Source: Pseudomonadota bacterium
GTDB lineage: Bacteria > Pseudomonadota > Gammaproteobacteria > Burkholderiales > SG8-39
Assembly (NCBI GenBank): GCA_021811085.1
Contig: JAJZPQ010000010.1
Coordinates: 21,521-85,520 of the forward strand
Length of the DNA stretch: 64,000 bases
Reading direction: 5' to 3'
Position 1 is the first letter of the stretch, and the number at the start of each line of letters is the position of its first letter. Of this stretch, positions 43,565 to 52,809 are shown piece by piece. Under the pieces are notes generated by a model. The model saw only the letters and a program-made list of their open reading frames with translations, was not told the origin of the DNA and ran no database searches. The translations under genes and the position numbers were made by a program.

Positions 43565-44293
43565 GTGGCTGTTGCTTCGTGCTCGACATACTCCGGCTAT
43601 ACCGCTGCGCAGCCTGCGCTCGCCGTGCTGGCCCTTGCTGCGGCAATGTTCGCGCCCGCAGGCGCCCGAGGCGATATCTACAAATGGGTCGATGAGCAAG
43701 GCATTACGGTGATTTCCGACCGGGCGCCCGCCGATCCAGGCAAGGTGAGCGCAATGAAATTGCTGTCTAAGGCGCCCCAATCCGCCGCACGCGTTCCGGT
43801 GAGCGCTCCAGCACCAGCGCAGAACGCAAAAGAGCAGGAGCTTGAAGCCAGGATAGAGGACCTCGAGCGTCAGCTGCAGGAACAGCAGACTGCACCACCG
43901 CCCGCGCCGCAGGTGCGCGATGACGGCGGCTATTATCCGGCGCCGCCTGCTCCCGAACCGGACAGCTACGGTAGCTACGCCTCAGGATACAACCCGGTCT
44001 ATTACCCGATCCCATACTATGCCGCCCCGCCGGTTTATTCCGTCATCGTCGTCCCGGCCAGACCTGCAGTTCACCGGCGGGCTCCCGCACACAGGCCAGC
44101 GTTCGCGCCGCAGCCGCGATTCGTGAGCCGGCCGCAATTCACGGGGCCGACGCCGCAATTCACCGGCCCGACGCCGCGCTTCACTGGTCCGGCGCCGCAG
44201 TTCGTGAACCAGCAGGGCTCAGCGAACTCCGCGCGCAACGCGTTCACACCCCGGCCGATACAGCGCGGAGGTCTCATTCGCGCTCAGAGATAA
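43565..44293 (+). CDS. DUF4124-type protein with C-terminal Pro/Thr-rich repeats
   Basis: DIYKWVDEQGITVISDRAP near N-terminus; FTGPTPQFTGPTPRFTGPAPQF repeat. Confidence 0.75.
   Translation: MAVASCSTYSGYTAAQPALAVLALAAAMFAPAGARGDIYKWVDEQGITVISDRAPADPGKVSAMKLLSKAPQSAARVPVSAPAPAQNAKEQELEARIEDLERQLQEQQTAPPPAPQVRDDGGYYPAPPAPEPDSYGSYASGYNPVYYPIPYYAAPPVYSVIVVPARPAVHRRAPAHRPAFAPQPRFVSRPQFTGPTPQFTGPTPRFTGPAPQFVNQQGSANSARNAFTPRPIQRGGLIRAQR
44132..44209 (+). repeat. 21-bp tandem repeat (about 3.7 units) coding (P)QFTGPT
   Basis: ccgcaattcacggggccgacg / ccgcaattcaccggcccgacg / ccgcgcttcactggtccggcg / ccgcagttcgtgaac. Confidence 0.8.
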
Positions 44294-44366
44294 GTCCGCG
44301 CAATCCGCCTGGTCGAGATTCACTGCGCGCTCGCTGATCGATTCACCAGCGATCGCGCACTTGCGT

Positions 44367-44960
44367 TCACGCCAGCGCCGACTCGACCAGCCGCGCCTCT
44401 TGCTCGCGCCGCGCGATCAGCCCGCCCAGGCCCTTGCCTTGCCACAGGCGCTTCATCGCGCGCAGCTGCACCGCGATTGCGGCGATATCCCCCGCGGCGA
44501 CGGCATCGCGTATGGCGCGCATTTCGCGCCGCCGGTCATCGCTCGAGTTGTCGATCATAGAAGTGCCGCGGTTGTAGACCAGCGACACCAGCGCGCCGCG
44601 CGCGTCCTCGGGCAGCGCGTCCACGCCGGGAAATGCCTGCGCGGTGCGCAGTTCGAATAGCGGCAGCATGCGGGCATCGAACACCTGCTCGGCCGCGCTG
44701 CGCGTAATGCGCAGATCGGAGAGTTCGGCGATGCGATTGCGCGCGCGCAGCGCACGCAGGCCGACGGCGGCCTTGAGGCGCTCGAGCGCATCCGGCTTGA
44801 TGCGATCGCCCCAGTCGGACTCGAACTGGTCCACGGTCACGTAGCCCAGGTCGTAGCCGAAACCGATGGTGACGCCCGACTGCCCGCCCGGCCATCCGGG
44901 CTTGGCATTGAAACCTTCCATCTCGAGGATGAGATTGCGGGCTGCTGCCGATAGGCTCAT
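44367..44960 (-). CDS. Lysozyme-like (pesticin/GH24-type) protein
   Basis: ARNLILEMEGFNAKPGWPGGQSGVTIGFGYDLGYVT (E...T/GYG-like lysozyme pattern), ALVSLVYNRG. Confidence 0.65.
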   Translation of the reverse strand: MSLSAAARNLILEMEGFNAKPGWPGGQSGVTIGFGYDLGYVTVDQFESDWGDRIKPDALERLKAAVGLRALRARNRIAELSDLRITRSAAEQVFDARMLPLFELRTAQAFPGVDALPEDARGALVSLVYNRGTSMIDNSSDDRRREMRAIRDAVAAGDIAAIAVQLRAMKRLWQGKGLGGLIARREQEARLVESALA

Positions 44961-45222
44961 CGTTCACCCCACGGGCGCGCGGAAATTCAGCGCTGCCGCC
45001 AATCTGCCACAGAACCCGGCCCGCCGCCAGAGGCTGAACGGCCTAGCCCAGAAAAATCGTAACGGGCCGGAGAAGCAGAAAGGACGCGGGTTTCCGGGCA
45101 AGCACTCCCTCGCCCCGCGTCCGGCGAGCACGCCAGCCCGCGCTTGATGCCGGCCCGTGCATCGTCTAGCATGGAAGCGCCATCGAGATTCCCGCGCGTC
45201 CGCCCAGGAGAGGAATGCCGTG

Positions 45223-46371
45223 ATGAGATGCTTCGTCTTGCTCGTCTGCGCCGCGCTCTCCGCTTGCGCCGCCCAACCAGTCGTCCAAATACACCCCGAG
45301 TCTCTGTTCGACGACGCCGCGTTCGAGCCGCGTTCGGCTCCGATTAACACCGACGTGTTTGCCCTCAGCGATGAGATGCGGCACTTTCTCGACACTGAAA
45401 TCCGGCCGCAGTTGCGCCGCATGGGTCGCCTGGAAGGCTTCGTCGACGCCATTCAAAACGACCGTCGGCTCAAGCTGCAATACGATTCGAGCTCGACGCG
45501 TACCGCGGCCGAAGCCTTCCATGCGCGCGCCGGAAACTGCATTTCCATGGTCCTTATGGCCGCCGCGCTGGCGAAGGAGCTCGGCTTGCCGGTGTACTAC
45601 CAGCAGGTTTTCGCCGACGAAACCTGGAGCCGCGACAGCGGCATTCTGTTTCGCAGCGGGCACATCAACTTGACGCTGCGGCGGCGCCTGGGCGAGGCCG
45701 ACAAGTGGAGCGATCGCGATCAGCTCACCACGATCGATTTCCTGCCGCAGGAAGACGTGAACGGTTACAGGACCCGCAGCATCGAGGAACACACCGTCAT
45801 CGCGATGTTCATGAACAACCGCGCGGCCGAGGCCTTGGCGCGCGGAAGACTGGACGATGCCTACTGGTGGGCGCGCGCAGCCATGGTGCGCGACAGCGGC
45901 TTTCTCGAGGCCTACAACACCCTCGGCGTGGTCTACCAGCGGCACGGCAATCTGGGCGAGGCCGAGCGCGTGTTTCGCCGGCTGCTCGCGCGCGAGCCTG
46001 AAAATCCGACCTACATTTCCAATCTCGCCGCGGCACTGAGCGCGGCCGGGCAGGAGCCGGCAGCGCAGGCGCTGCTGCAGAAATTGCAGCGCATCGAGCC
46101 TTATCCGCCGTTCTACTTCATGGATCTGGCGCGCTCGGCCATGCAGCGTGGGGATTACGCGGCGGCGATCAGCCTGTTCAAACGGGAGCTGGCGCGCGAT
46201 CCGGACTACCACGCCGCCCATTTCGGTCTTGCCGTCGCCTATTTCCAACTGGGCGATTTCGCCTCAGCCAAGGAGCATCTCACTACCGCGATGCAGGACA
46301 GCACGACTGCGCGCGATCACGAACTTTACGCCGCGAAGCTCGAGTGGCTGCGGGCCCATCGGACGAATTAG
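45223..46371 (+). CDS. TPR lipoprotein with transglutaminase-like domain
   Basis: Lipobox MRCFVLLVCAALSAC; AEAFHARAGNCISMVLMAAALAKELGLPVYYQQV; TPR-like C-terminus. Confidence 0.8.
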   Translation: MRCFVLLVCAALSACAAQPVVQIHPESLFDDAAFEPRSAPINTDVFALSDEMRHFLDTEIRPQLRRMGRLEGFVDAIQNDRRLKLQYDSSSTRTAAEAFHARAGNCISMVLMAAALAKELGLPVYYQQVFADETWSRDSGILFRSGHINLTLRRRLGEADKWSDRDQLTTIDFLPQEDVNGYRTRSIEEHTVIAMFMNNRAAEALARGRLDDAYWWARAAMVRDSGFLEAYNTLGVVYQRHGNLGEAERVFRRLLAREPENPTYISNLAAALSAAGQEPAAQALLQKLQRIEPYPPFYFMDLARSAMQRGDYAAAISLFKRELARDPDYHAAHFGLAVAYFQLGDFASAKEHLTTAMQDSTTARDHELYAAKLEWLRAHRTN

Positions 46372-46420
46372 CGCTTGACGCTGGCGCATCCGCTTCGGCG
46401 GGCGTCAGGTGCCGGCGGCG

Positions 46421-46963
46421 TCAGTGCGTCTTGTGCTTCGCCGCCCATTTACGCAGTGCCGCAAGCGTGTTTGCGACATGCTTGTCCGGCTGCAGGTCGG
46501 TGTACATATAGATAATCTTGCCGTCGGGCGCGATTACATACGATGTGCGATTCGCGTACTGCGTAAATACCGGGAGGACCGCATCGTAGGACTTCATGAT
46601 GCTCTGATCGGGGTCTGCCGCCACCGGAAACTTGCTGCGGCATTCGCTCACCGAAAACCGGTTCAGCTTTTCGATATCGTCGTGCGAAACGCCGATCACG
46701 GTCGCCCCAAGGGCCTGGTATTTGTCGATGGCGTCGGCAAAATCGTGCGCCTCGATGGTGCAACCCTTGGTGAACGCGGCCGGATAGAAATAAAGCACGA
46801 CCGGCCCTTTCTTCAGCGCGGCGGCAAGTGAAAACCTGAACTCCTTGCCGCCGAGGGAGGCTTGGGTAACGAAGTGCGGCGCCATGACACCGACGTCAAG
46901 GGCCGCATGCGCAGGAATCGCAGCCGACGCCGCCAACAGCCCGACAGCAAGATATTTCTTCAT
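46421..46963 (-). CDS. Peroxiredoxin (AhpC/TSA, BCP-like), exported
   Basis: Signal peptide; PVVLYFYPAAFTKGCTIEAHDFADAIDKYQALGATVIGVSHD. Confidence 0.9.
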   Translation of the reverse strand: MKKYLAVGLLAASAAIPAHAALDVGVMAPHFVTQASLGGKEFRFSLAAALKKGPVVLYFYPAAFTKGCTIEAHDFADAIDKYQALGATVIGVSHDDIEKLNRFSVSECRSKFPVAADPDQSIMKSYDAVLPVFTQYANRTSYVIAPDGKIIYMYTDLQPDKHVANTLAALRKWAAKHKTH

Positions 46964-47003
46964 CGCCAGCTCCTTTTGCCACGGAGACCCAGGTTATAGC
47001 CGA

Positions 47004-47888
47004 TCAGCGCGGGCCCGGACGCTCGTAGAGTTTGAACACCGCCGTCGAATCGAGTTCCGCGTGACCGAGATGAATCAGCAGGCGATACAGCGACAAGGCC
47101 TCCGCCGTCATCGGCAAGGGCACCTTCAAGCCGCCGGCGAACTTGTGCAGCATTTCCAAATCCTTGAGTAGTTGGCGCGCGTAGCCGCGCGGCGCGAAAT
47201 CGCGCTCGACCATGCGCGGATAGAAGTTCTGCAACAGCGGGCTGTCGGCGTAGCCGCCGGCGAGGCACTCGGGAATGCGCGCCGCGGCTATGCCCGCCGC
47301 TTCGGCGAGCATGACCGCTTCGGCCAGCACCGCATGGCCGCAGCCGACGATGAGCTGGTTGATCATCTTGGCGGCGAGCCCGGCACCCGCGGGGCCCATG
47401 GCCGTGAACTGGCCGGCGATGTCCGCCATCAAGGGCCGCACGCGTTCGATCTCGGCCGCGTCGCCGCCCGCCATCACGGTCAGCGTACCTGCGGCACAGG
47501 CGGGCGGCCCGCCGGAAACCGGCGCGTCGATCCAGCCGCAGCCGGTCTGCCCGCGCAGCTTCGCCGCGAACGCGCGCCCCTGCTCGACTTCGACCGTGGA
47601 GAAATCGACGACGAGTTGCGGCGGCCGCAGCGCGGAGGCGACACCCTGCTCGCCGAACGCCGCCTGCGCCACCGCGTCGGTGGTCGGCAGATTGAGCACA
47701 ACGATATCGCTGCCGTGGCAGGCTTCGGCCGGCGTGGTGGCCACCGTAGCACCTGCGGCGCGCGCCGCGTCGCTGCGTGCGGCGACGATGTCGCAGGCCT
47801 TGACCGCATAGCCGCGCTCGAGCAGGCGCCGCGTCATCGGCAGGCCCATCAGGCCGATGCCGATATAGCCGATCTGCGGTTTCTCCAT
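47004..47888 (-). CDS. NAD(P)-dependent beta-hydroxyacid dehydrogenase (3-hydroxyisobutyrate dehydrogenase family)
   Basis: IGYIGIGLMGLPMTRRLLERGYAV, WIDAPVSGGPPAC, GLAAKMINQLIVG. Confidence 0.93.
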   Translation of the reverse strand: MEKPQIGYIGIGLMGLPMTRRLLERGYAVKACDIVAARSDAARAAGATVATTPAEACHGSDIVVLNLPTTDAVAQAAFGEQGVASALRPPQLVVDFSTVEVEQGRAFAAKLRGQTGCGWIDAPVSGGPPACAAGTLTVMAGGDAAEIERVRPLMADIAGQFTAMGPAGAGLAAKMINQLIVGCGHAVLAEAVMLAEAAGIAAARIPECLAGGYADSPLLQNFYPRMVERDFAPRGYARQLLKDLEMLHKFAGGLKVPLPMTAEALSLYRLLIHLGHAELDSTAVFKLYERPGPR

Positions 47889-48095
47889 TTTCTCCTCCCT
47901 CGCGTAGGTGCCTGCCGTGGGACAGCGCGTTGTTCCGATTGCCCTGCCGCGTTGCGCGGCCCGCTGAGCTTACGCCGGATCGGCGCCGAGGCCAAGCGCG
48001 GGAAGGCCCTAAAAGCCAGTATTCATGCGGCTTTCCACCGCAGTCAGTTTCAATTTGCAGCTTGCACACTATGTCGTATCTGACATATACTGCAA

Positions 48096-48431
48096 TTGAT
48101 GCGCAAAGCGGACAAGCCCTTAGTGTGGCTGCACGGCGCGGTCAAGACCCCGCCGTTCTCAGTCCACGCGCGAATCGAAACCGGCGTGCTGTTGCGCCGG
48201 CTGCAGCGGGGCGAGAACATCGCGCTGCCGCATTCGCGGCCGATGCCCGCCATCGGCAGGGCATGTCATGAACTGCGAATACAGGACGCCGGCCGGACCT
48301 GGCGCATCGTCTATCACGTAGATGCGACGGCGATCGCGATACTCGAGGTGTTTGCGAAGACGACGCAGCAGACACCCAAGGCGGTGATCGACACGTGCAA
48401 AGCCCGGCTGCGCCTTTACACCTCGATTTGA
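48096..48431 (+). CDS. Type II toxin, phage-derived Gp49-like/HigB (RelE superfamily)
   Basis: MMRKADKPLVWLHGAVKTPPFSVHARIETGVLLRRLQRGE...ELRIQDAGRTWRIVYHVDATAIAILEVFAKTTQQTPKAVID. Confidence 0.87.
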   Translation: MMRKADKPLVWLHGAVKTPPFSVHARIETGVLLRRLQRGENIALPHSRPMPAIGRACHELRIQDAGRTWRIVYHVDATAIAILEVFAKTTQQTPKAVIDTCKARLRLYTSI

Positions 48432-48450
48432 CGGGAATGGACATACGACC

Positions 48451-48780
48451 ATGAGCACCGCGAAACTCAAGCGACTGAAGGCCGCCAGCTGGAAAGCCGG
48501 CAACGCCAGGGATTTTCTGCAACTGAGCGACGAAGAAGCCATGCTGGTGGAACTCAAGCTCATGCTGACGGACGCCATCAAGGCATCCCGCCAAAAGCGG
48601 GGTCTGTCGCAAATCGACCTCGCCAAGAAAATGGGCTCCAGCCAGTCGAGAGTGGCCAAGATCGAGGCAGCCGACCCCTCCGTCTCGCTCGACCTCATCA
48701 TGCGCGCGTTTTTCGCGACCGGCGCCACCCGGCGGGAGTTGCAGCGCGCATTCGGAGCGGGGGAAAAGCTGGCTGCGTAG
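48451..48780 (+). CDS. XRE-family antitoxin (copy 1)
   Basis: HTH SRQKRGLSQIDLAKKMGSSQSRVAKIEAADPSVSLDLIMRAFFATGA; 19 nt downstream of toxin. Confidence 0.88.
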   Translation: MSTAKLKRLKAASWKAGNARDFLQLSDEEAMLVELKLMLTDAIKASRQKRGLSQIDLAKKMGSSQSRVAKIEAADPSVSLDLIMRAFFATGATRRELQRAFGAGEKLAA

Positions 48781-48920
48781 GGAAATATGTACCTGACCCT
48801 CAATGCCTCAATTTGCGACGTTGCCCCTCTGCGCTCATGCTTGTCTTCTTCCGCATACGCGAACTGAATTCTATACCCCGTTGCGCGTTCGATCCGACCG
48901 AAGCGGCCGTTCTCGATTCC

Positions 48921-50168
48921 TCAAATCGTCCATAGCTCGGACAGCGGTACGGCCAGCACGCGGCTGTCAGCGGTCGGCAAAACGCTCGCCCCCGCGTGCA
49001 GGATCATCCCTCCCCTGAAGCGGCGTCCGCATTGCTCGGCCAGCCGCCGCAGCCCTTGACCGTCGGCGGGTACGAGCGTCGCCGCAGCCTTCACTTCGAC
49101 TCCCCATGTGTCCCGACCCCGCGTGATCACGAGATCGACCTCGACCTGATCCTTGTCGCGATAATGCCAGAAGCGCAGGTCCGGATCGGTCCATCCGGCC
49201 TGGGCCATCAACTGCTGCACTACGAACGACTCAAGCTGGCGCCCGAAGCGATCCAGGTTGGTGAGCCAGTCGGCCTCGACCAGCCCGACGAGCGTGCTCG
49301 CGATGCCGCTGTCGACAAGGTGGATCTTGGGTGTCTTCACCAGGCGCCGGGCGTCGCTCGTGTGCCAGGCGGGGAGCCGCCGTACCAGAAAAAGCCGTTC
49401 CAGCGCCGCCAGGTTGTTCTGCACCGTTTCCCGGCGGACGGCGAGATGCTTGCCCAAAGACTCGACGTTCAGCAGTTGCGCCGTCTGCAGCGCGAGGTAC
49501 GAGAGCATCTTCTCGAGGTGGTCGAAATTCCGCAGATTCGCGGCATCGCGCGCGTCTCGCTCGATGACGGCCGCAAGATAGTCGCGGTGCCACTGCCTCA
49601 CGCGCGCCATCCGTGCCCTGTGGATTGCTTCCGGATATCCGCCGCGCAGGACGCGTTCGATCAGGTCGGACGGGACCACCTTTGCCGGCCGGATGCTGCC
49701 CTTCAGGCGACCGGCGACCATCGCCTTGAGCAGCCCCCCGGGCTTGCGTTCCTTTTCCGCCTCGGTGAGCGGTTGCAGGCGCACAATCTCCATCCGCCCC
49801 GCCAGCGACTCGCTGACCGAGGGAAGCAGGAGCAGATTGGCGGAACCGGTCAGGAGAAAGCGCCCTGGCCGGCGCGCTTCATCGACTGCCATCTTGATCG
49901 CGGAGAGCAGCGCGGGCACCCGCTGGATCTCGTCAAGCGTGCTGCGGTCCGGCAATCCGGCGACGAACCCTTGCGGGTCCGAGGCGGCGCGATCGCGCAG
50001 TGTGTCGTCGTCGAACGAGTAATACGGCCGATCGGGAAACGCACGCCGGGCGAGCGTGGACTTGCCGCATTGCCGCGGGCCGAGGAGGCAGACAACCGGC
50101 GTGTCGGTCATGGCCTCGGCAAGCGGCGCGGCCATGTGGCGCGGAAACAAGTCGGCGGATGCGTCCAT
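48921..50168 (-). CDS. AAA ATPase with C-terminal DUF4143-type domain
   Basis: VVCLLGPRQCGKSTLARRAFPDRPYYSFDDDTLRDRAASDPQGFVAGLPDRSTLDEIQRVPALLSAIK; DxxxExKAAATLVP C-term. Confidence 0.92.
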   Translation of the reverse strand: MDASADLFPRHMAAPLAEAMTDTPVVCLLGPRQCGKSTLARRAFPDRPYYSFDDDTLRDRAASDPQGFVAGLPDRSTLDEIQRVPALLSAIKMAVDEARRPGRFLLTGSANLLLLPSVSESLAGRMEIVRLQPLTEAEKERKPGGLLKAMVAGRLKGSIRPAKVVPSDLIERVLRGGYPEAIHRARMARVRQWHRDYLAAVIERDARDAANLRNFDHLEKMLSYLALQTAQLLNVESLGKHLAVRRETVQNNLAALERLFLVRRLPAWHTSDARRLVKTPKIHLVDSGIASTLVGLVEADWLTNLDRFGRQLESFVVQQLMAQAGWTDPDLRFWHYRDKDQVEVDLVITRGRDTWGVEVKAAATLVPADGQGLRRLAEQCGRRFRGGMILHAGASVLPTADSRVLAVPLSELWTI

Positions 50169-50184
50169 GATGCCAGTTTATACC

Positions 50185-50276
50185 CGTCCAAACCACTATT
50201 AGCAAGCCGTCTATTCCACTATTAATCCATCGTCCAATTGCCGCTTATCGCAGCGTCCGATTGCCGCATGCGAGAA
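50185..50276. repeat. Four imperfect 23-bp direct repeats (CGTCYRAT core)
   Basis: Cores CGTCCAAA, CGTCTATT, CGTCCAAT, CGTCCGAT at 50185, 50208, 50231, 50254: exact 23-nt period. Confidence 0.7.
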
Positions 50277-50421
50277 TTGTGGCGATCAGCCCGGAAAAGC
50301 CTGTCGCTTGACTGCGTCGAGCGCGAGGCGGATGCTGGCGTGACGCGACGCGAAGCCTGTCGAGTCGCCATTTCGCCACTTCCGCCCTGATCCTCGATTC
50401 CCGACCCGCCATCCCATCCCC

Positions 50422-51462
50422 ATGCACATCGACCGCGACATCAAGCTTGATTTCAGGGACGTCCTGATCCGTCCGAAGCGCTCGGCGCTGCCCTCGCGCG
50501 CGGAAGTCGACATCACGCGCGAATTCGTTTTCAAGCACTCGGCCAAGCGCTATCGCGGCGTGCCGGTGATCGCGGCGAACATGGATACGGTCGGCACGTT
50601 CGACATGGCGCGCGCGCTCGCGCCCTCGGGCCTTTCGACCGCGCTGCACAAGCACTACGGCGGCGACGAACTCGTTGCGTTCTTCAAGGCGCTCAAGCTG
50701 AAGTCGAGTGCGTTTTATTCCCTGGGCATCACGCGCAACGATCTCGACAAGTTCGAGCGCGTGATGCAGCGCGCAGGGGACGCAGTCCACTACGTCTGCA
50801 TCGACGTCGCCAACGGCTATTCGGAAACCTTCGTCAAGTTCGTCGCCAAGTTTCGCCGCGACTACCCCAAGCTCACGCTGATGGCCGGCAACGTCGTGAC
50901 CGGCGAGATGGCCGAAGAGCTGATCCTGTCCGGTGTCGACATCGTCAAGGTCGGCATCGGCCCCGGCTCGGTCTGCACCACGCGCACCATGACCGGCGTC
51001 GGCTATCCGCAGCTGTCCGCGGTGATCGAATGCGCCGACGCCGCGCACGGCCTGGGCGGGCGCATCTGCGCCGACAGCGGCTGCACTTCGCCCGGCGACG
51101 TCGCCAAGGCTTTCGGCGGCGGCGCCGACTTCGTCATGCTGGGCGGCATGCTCGCCGGCCACGACGAGTGCGCAGGCGAGGTCGTCGAACAGGACGGCGC
51201 GCGCTTCAAGCGCTTCTACGGCATGAGTTCGCGCACCGCGATGGAAAAGTATGCGGGCGGCGTCGCGCACTACCGCGCCTCCGAGGGCAAGGAAGTGCTG
51301 GTGCCCTACCGCGGCCCGGTGGCCGAAACCGTGCAGGAAATCCTCGGCGGCCTGCGCTCCGCCTGCACCTACGTCGGGGCGCGCACGCTGAAGGAAATGA
51401 CCAAGCGCACCACGTTCGTGCGCGTGGGCATGGAGTCGAACGAACTGTTCGGCGAGAACTGA
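50422..51462 (+). CDS. guaC: GMP reductase
   Basis: [78 protein letters not shown]. Confidence 0.95.
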   Translation: MHIDRDIKLDFRDVLIRPKRSALPSRAEVDITREFVFKHSAKRYRGVPVIAANMDTVGTFDMARALAPSGLSTALHKHYGGDELVAFFKALKLKSSAFYSLGITRNDLDKFERVMQRAGDAVHYVCIDVANGYSETFVKFVAKFRRDYPKLTLMAGNVVTGEMAEELILSGVDIVKVGIGPGSVCTTRTMTGVGYPQLSAVIECADAAHGLGGRICADSGCTSPGDVAKAFGGGADFVMLGGMLAGHDECAGEVVEQDGARFKRFYGMSSRTAMEKYAGGVAHYRASEGKEVLVPYRGPVAETVQEILGGLRSACTYVGARTLKEMTKRTTFVRVGMESNELFGEN

Positions 51463-51504
51463 GCGCCGGGCCCGATCCAGTCAGTCGCTTCAGCACAGCA
51501 CAGT

Positions 51505-51825
51505 TCAGGAAGCGCGTGCAGTCACGCTCAGTCTGACTTTCGTCTTCTTTTGCAGCGCGCTCACGATGTCGACAAAATTCTCCGTGTTCGGATTGCCGTG
51601 CGGAGCGAGCATGCGGTGCAGGCTTTTGCTCGGCCTGTTCACTTCCGCGGCCAAACCTTCGAAGCCGATCGTAGCGTTCACCAGATCACGCAGCATCGCT
51701 TTGCCAGTCAGCGTGTCGCCGGCAAGATAGGCGTTGATCGCCTCGGTAAACATTGCTTGCCGGAACTTGGGATCGCGCTGCGCGCGCGCAAGCATGGTTT
51801 GTTTGAAATCGCGTGTGAGTGCCAT
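51505..51825 (-). CDS. Addiction-module antidote protein (antitoxin)
   Basis: MALTRDFKQTMLARAQRDPKFRQAMFTEAINAYLAGDTLTGKAMLRDLVNATIGFEGLAAEVNRPSKSLHRMLAPHGNPNTENFVDIVSALQ. Confidence 0.85.
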   Translation of the reverse strand: MALTRDFKQTMLARAQRDPKFRQAMFTEAINAYLAGDTLTGKAMLRDLVNATIGFEGLAAEVNRPSKSLHRMLAPHGNPNTENFVDIVSALQKKTKVRLSVTARAS

Positions 51826-51827
51826 CC

Positions 51828-51980
51828 TAGGCTCTTTACGTTGGAAACATTTCCCTCGCCGAGGCGATATAGTGCTGTCGCAACCTTTGCCGCCGCTTGC
51901 GCGTTGAGCTTATCGAACCAGCGGCCGCAGGGCGAATTTCCGCCGGTTTCAAGATATTCCTGAAGACGGACTATCGGCAT
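51828..51980 (-). pseudogene. N-terminal remnant of addiction-module toxin
   Basis: MPIVRLQEYLETGGNSPCGRWFDKLNAQAAAKVATALYRLGEGNVSNVK reads as the toxin N-terminus, then resemblance stops at the antitoxin start. Confidence 0.7.
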
Positions 51981-52015
51981 GGCTTTTGGTAACACAGTCG
52001 TTACCACTCAGGGAT

Positions 52016-52159
52016 AGGCACTCGAGTCTCAAGGCCGCCGGCCCCATCAGCGTCGACTATCTTGCCGTTGAGCAGGATGGTATGGGAGGCTTGGGCGAAG
52101 GCAAAGGCTCTGGTGAGGGTAAACGAGAGGACGGCCAGCGTGCGAAATGAAATATCCAT
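52016..52159 (-). pseudogene. N-terminal fragment of an exported amidohydrolase
   Basis: MDISFRTLAVLSFTLTRAFAFAQASHTILLNGKIVDADG then divergent; signal peptide plus the ILLNGKIVxxD start typical of amidohydrolases. Confidence 0.5.
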
Positions 52160-52262
52160 GAGCTGACTCCTGGTAGTACATTCAAGGATGGGTGCCGCAG
52201 CATCGTTGAGCGGCGCGGACGCAGTCAATTAGAATACGTTTGACCAAGATCGAGACACGACT

Positions 52263-52601
52263 TTGAGCACGGCAAAACTCAAGCGACTGAAAGCTGCCGG
52301 CTGGAAAGCCGGTAGCGCCAGGGATTTTCTGCACCTGAGCGAAGAAGAAGTCATGCTTGCGGAACTCAAGCTCATGCTGACGGACGCCATCAAGGCATCC
52401 CGCCAGAAGCGGGGCCTGTCGCAACTCGATCTAGCCAGAAAAATGGGCTCTAGTCAGTCGCGGGTAGCCAAGATCGAGGCGGGCGATCCTTCCGTCTCAC
52501 TCGACCTCATCATGCGCGCGTTCTTCGCGACCGGCGCCACCCAGCGGGAGTTGCAGCTCGCGTTCGGAGCGGGGGGAAAAGCGGGCTGGGTCGCGAAGTA
52601 G
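52263..52601 (+). CDS. XRE-family regulator (copy 2, orphan paralog of 48451-48780), TTG start
   Basis: Near-identical protein to copy 1; no toxin ORF immediately upstream. Confidence 0.85.
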   Translation: MSTAKLKRLKAAGWKAGSARDFLHLSEEEVMLAELKLMLTDAIKASRQKRGLSQLDLARKMGSSQSRVAKIEAGDPSVSLDLIMRAFFATGATQRELQLAFGAGGKAGWVAK

Positions 52602-52809
52602 ATCTGCGGCCCTAATGCTGAGCTTGGCGCGTCCAGTCGGGTAGGTCGCGGAATGCGCTGAGATATTCAAGCGTCGGCGGGGCTATCACAGTAAGCGCGG
52701 GGGTCTGGTTTCCAAAATTGTGAACGATCGCTTCGCCAACTCGTGTTGACAATCATGCGCCTAGTCTTTACATTCCGGAGCCAAAATCAATCAAATCGAA
52801 AGCGAACTC

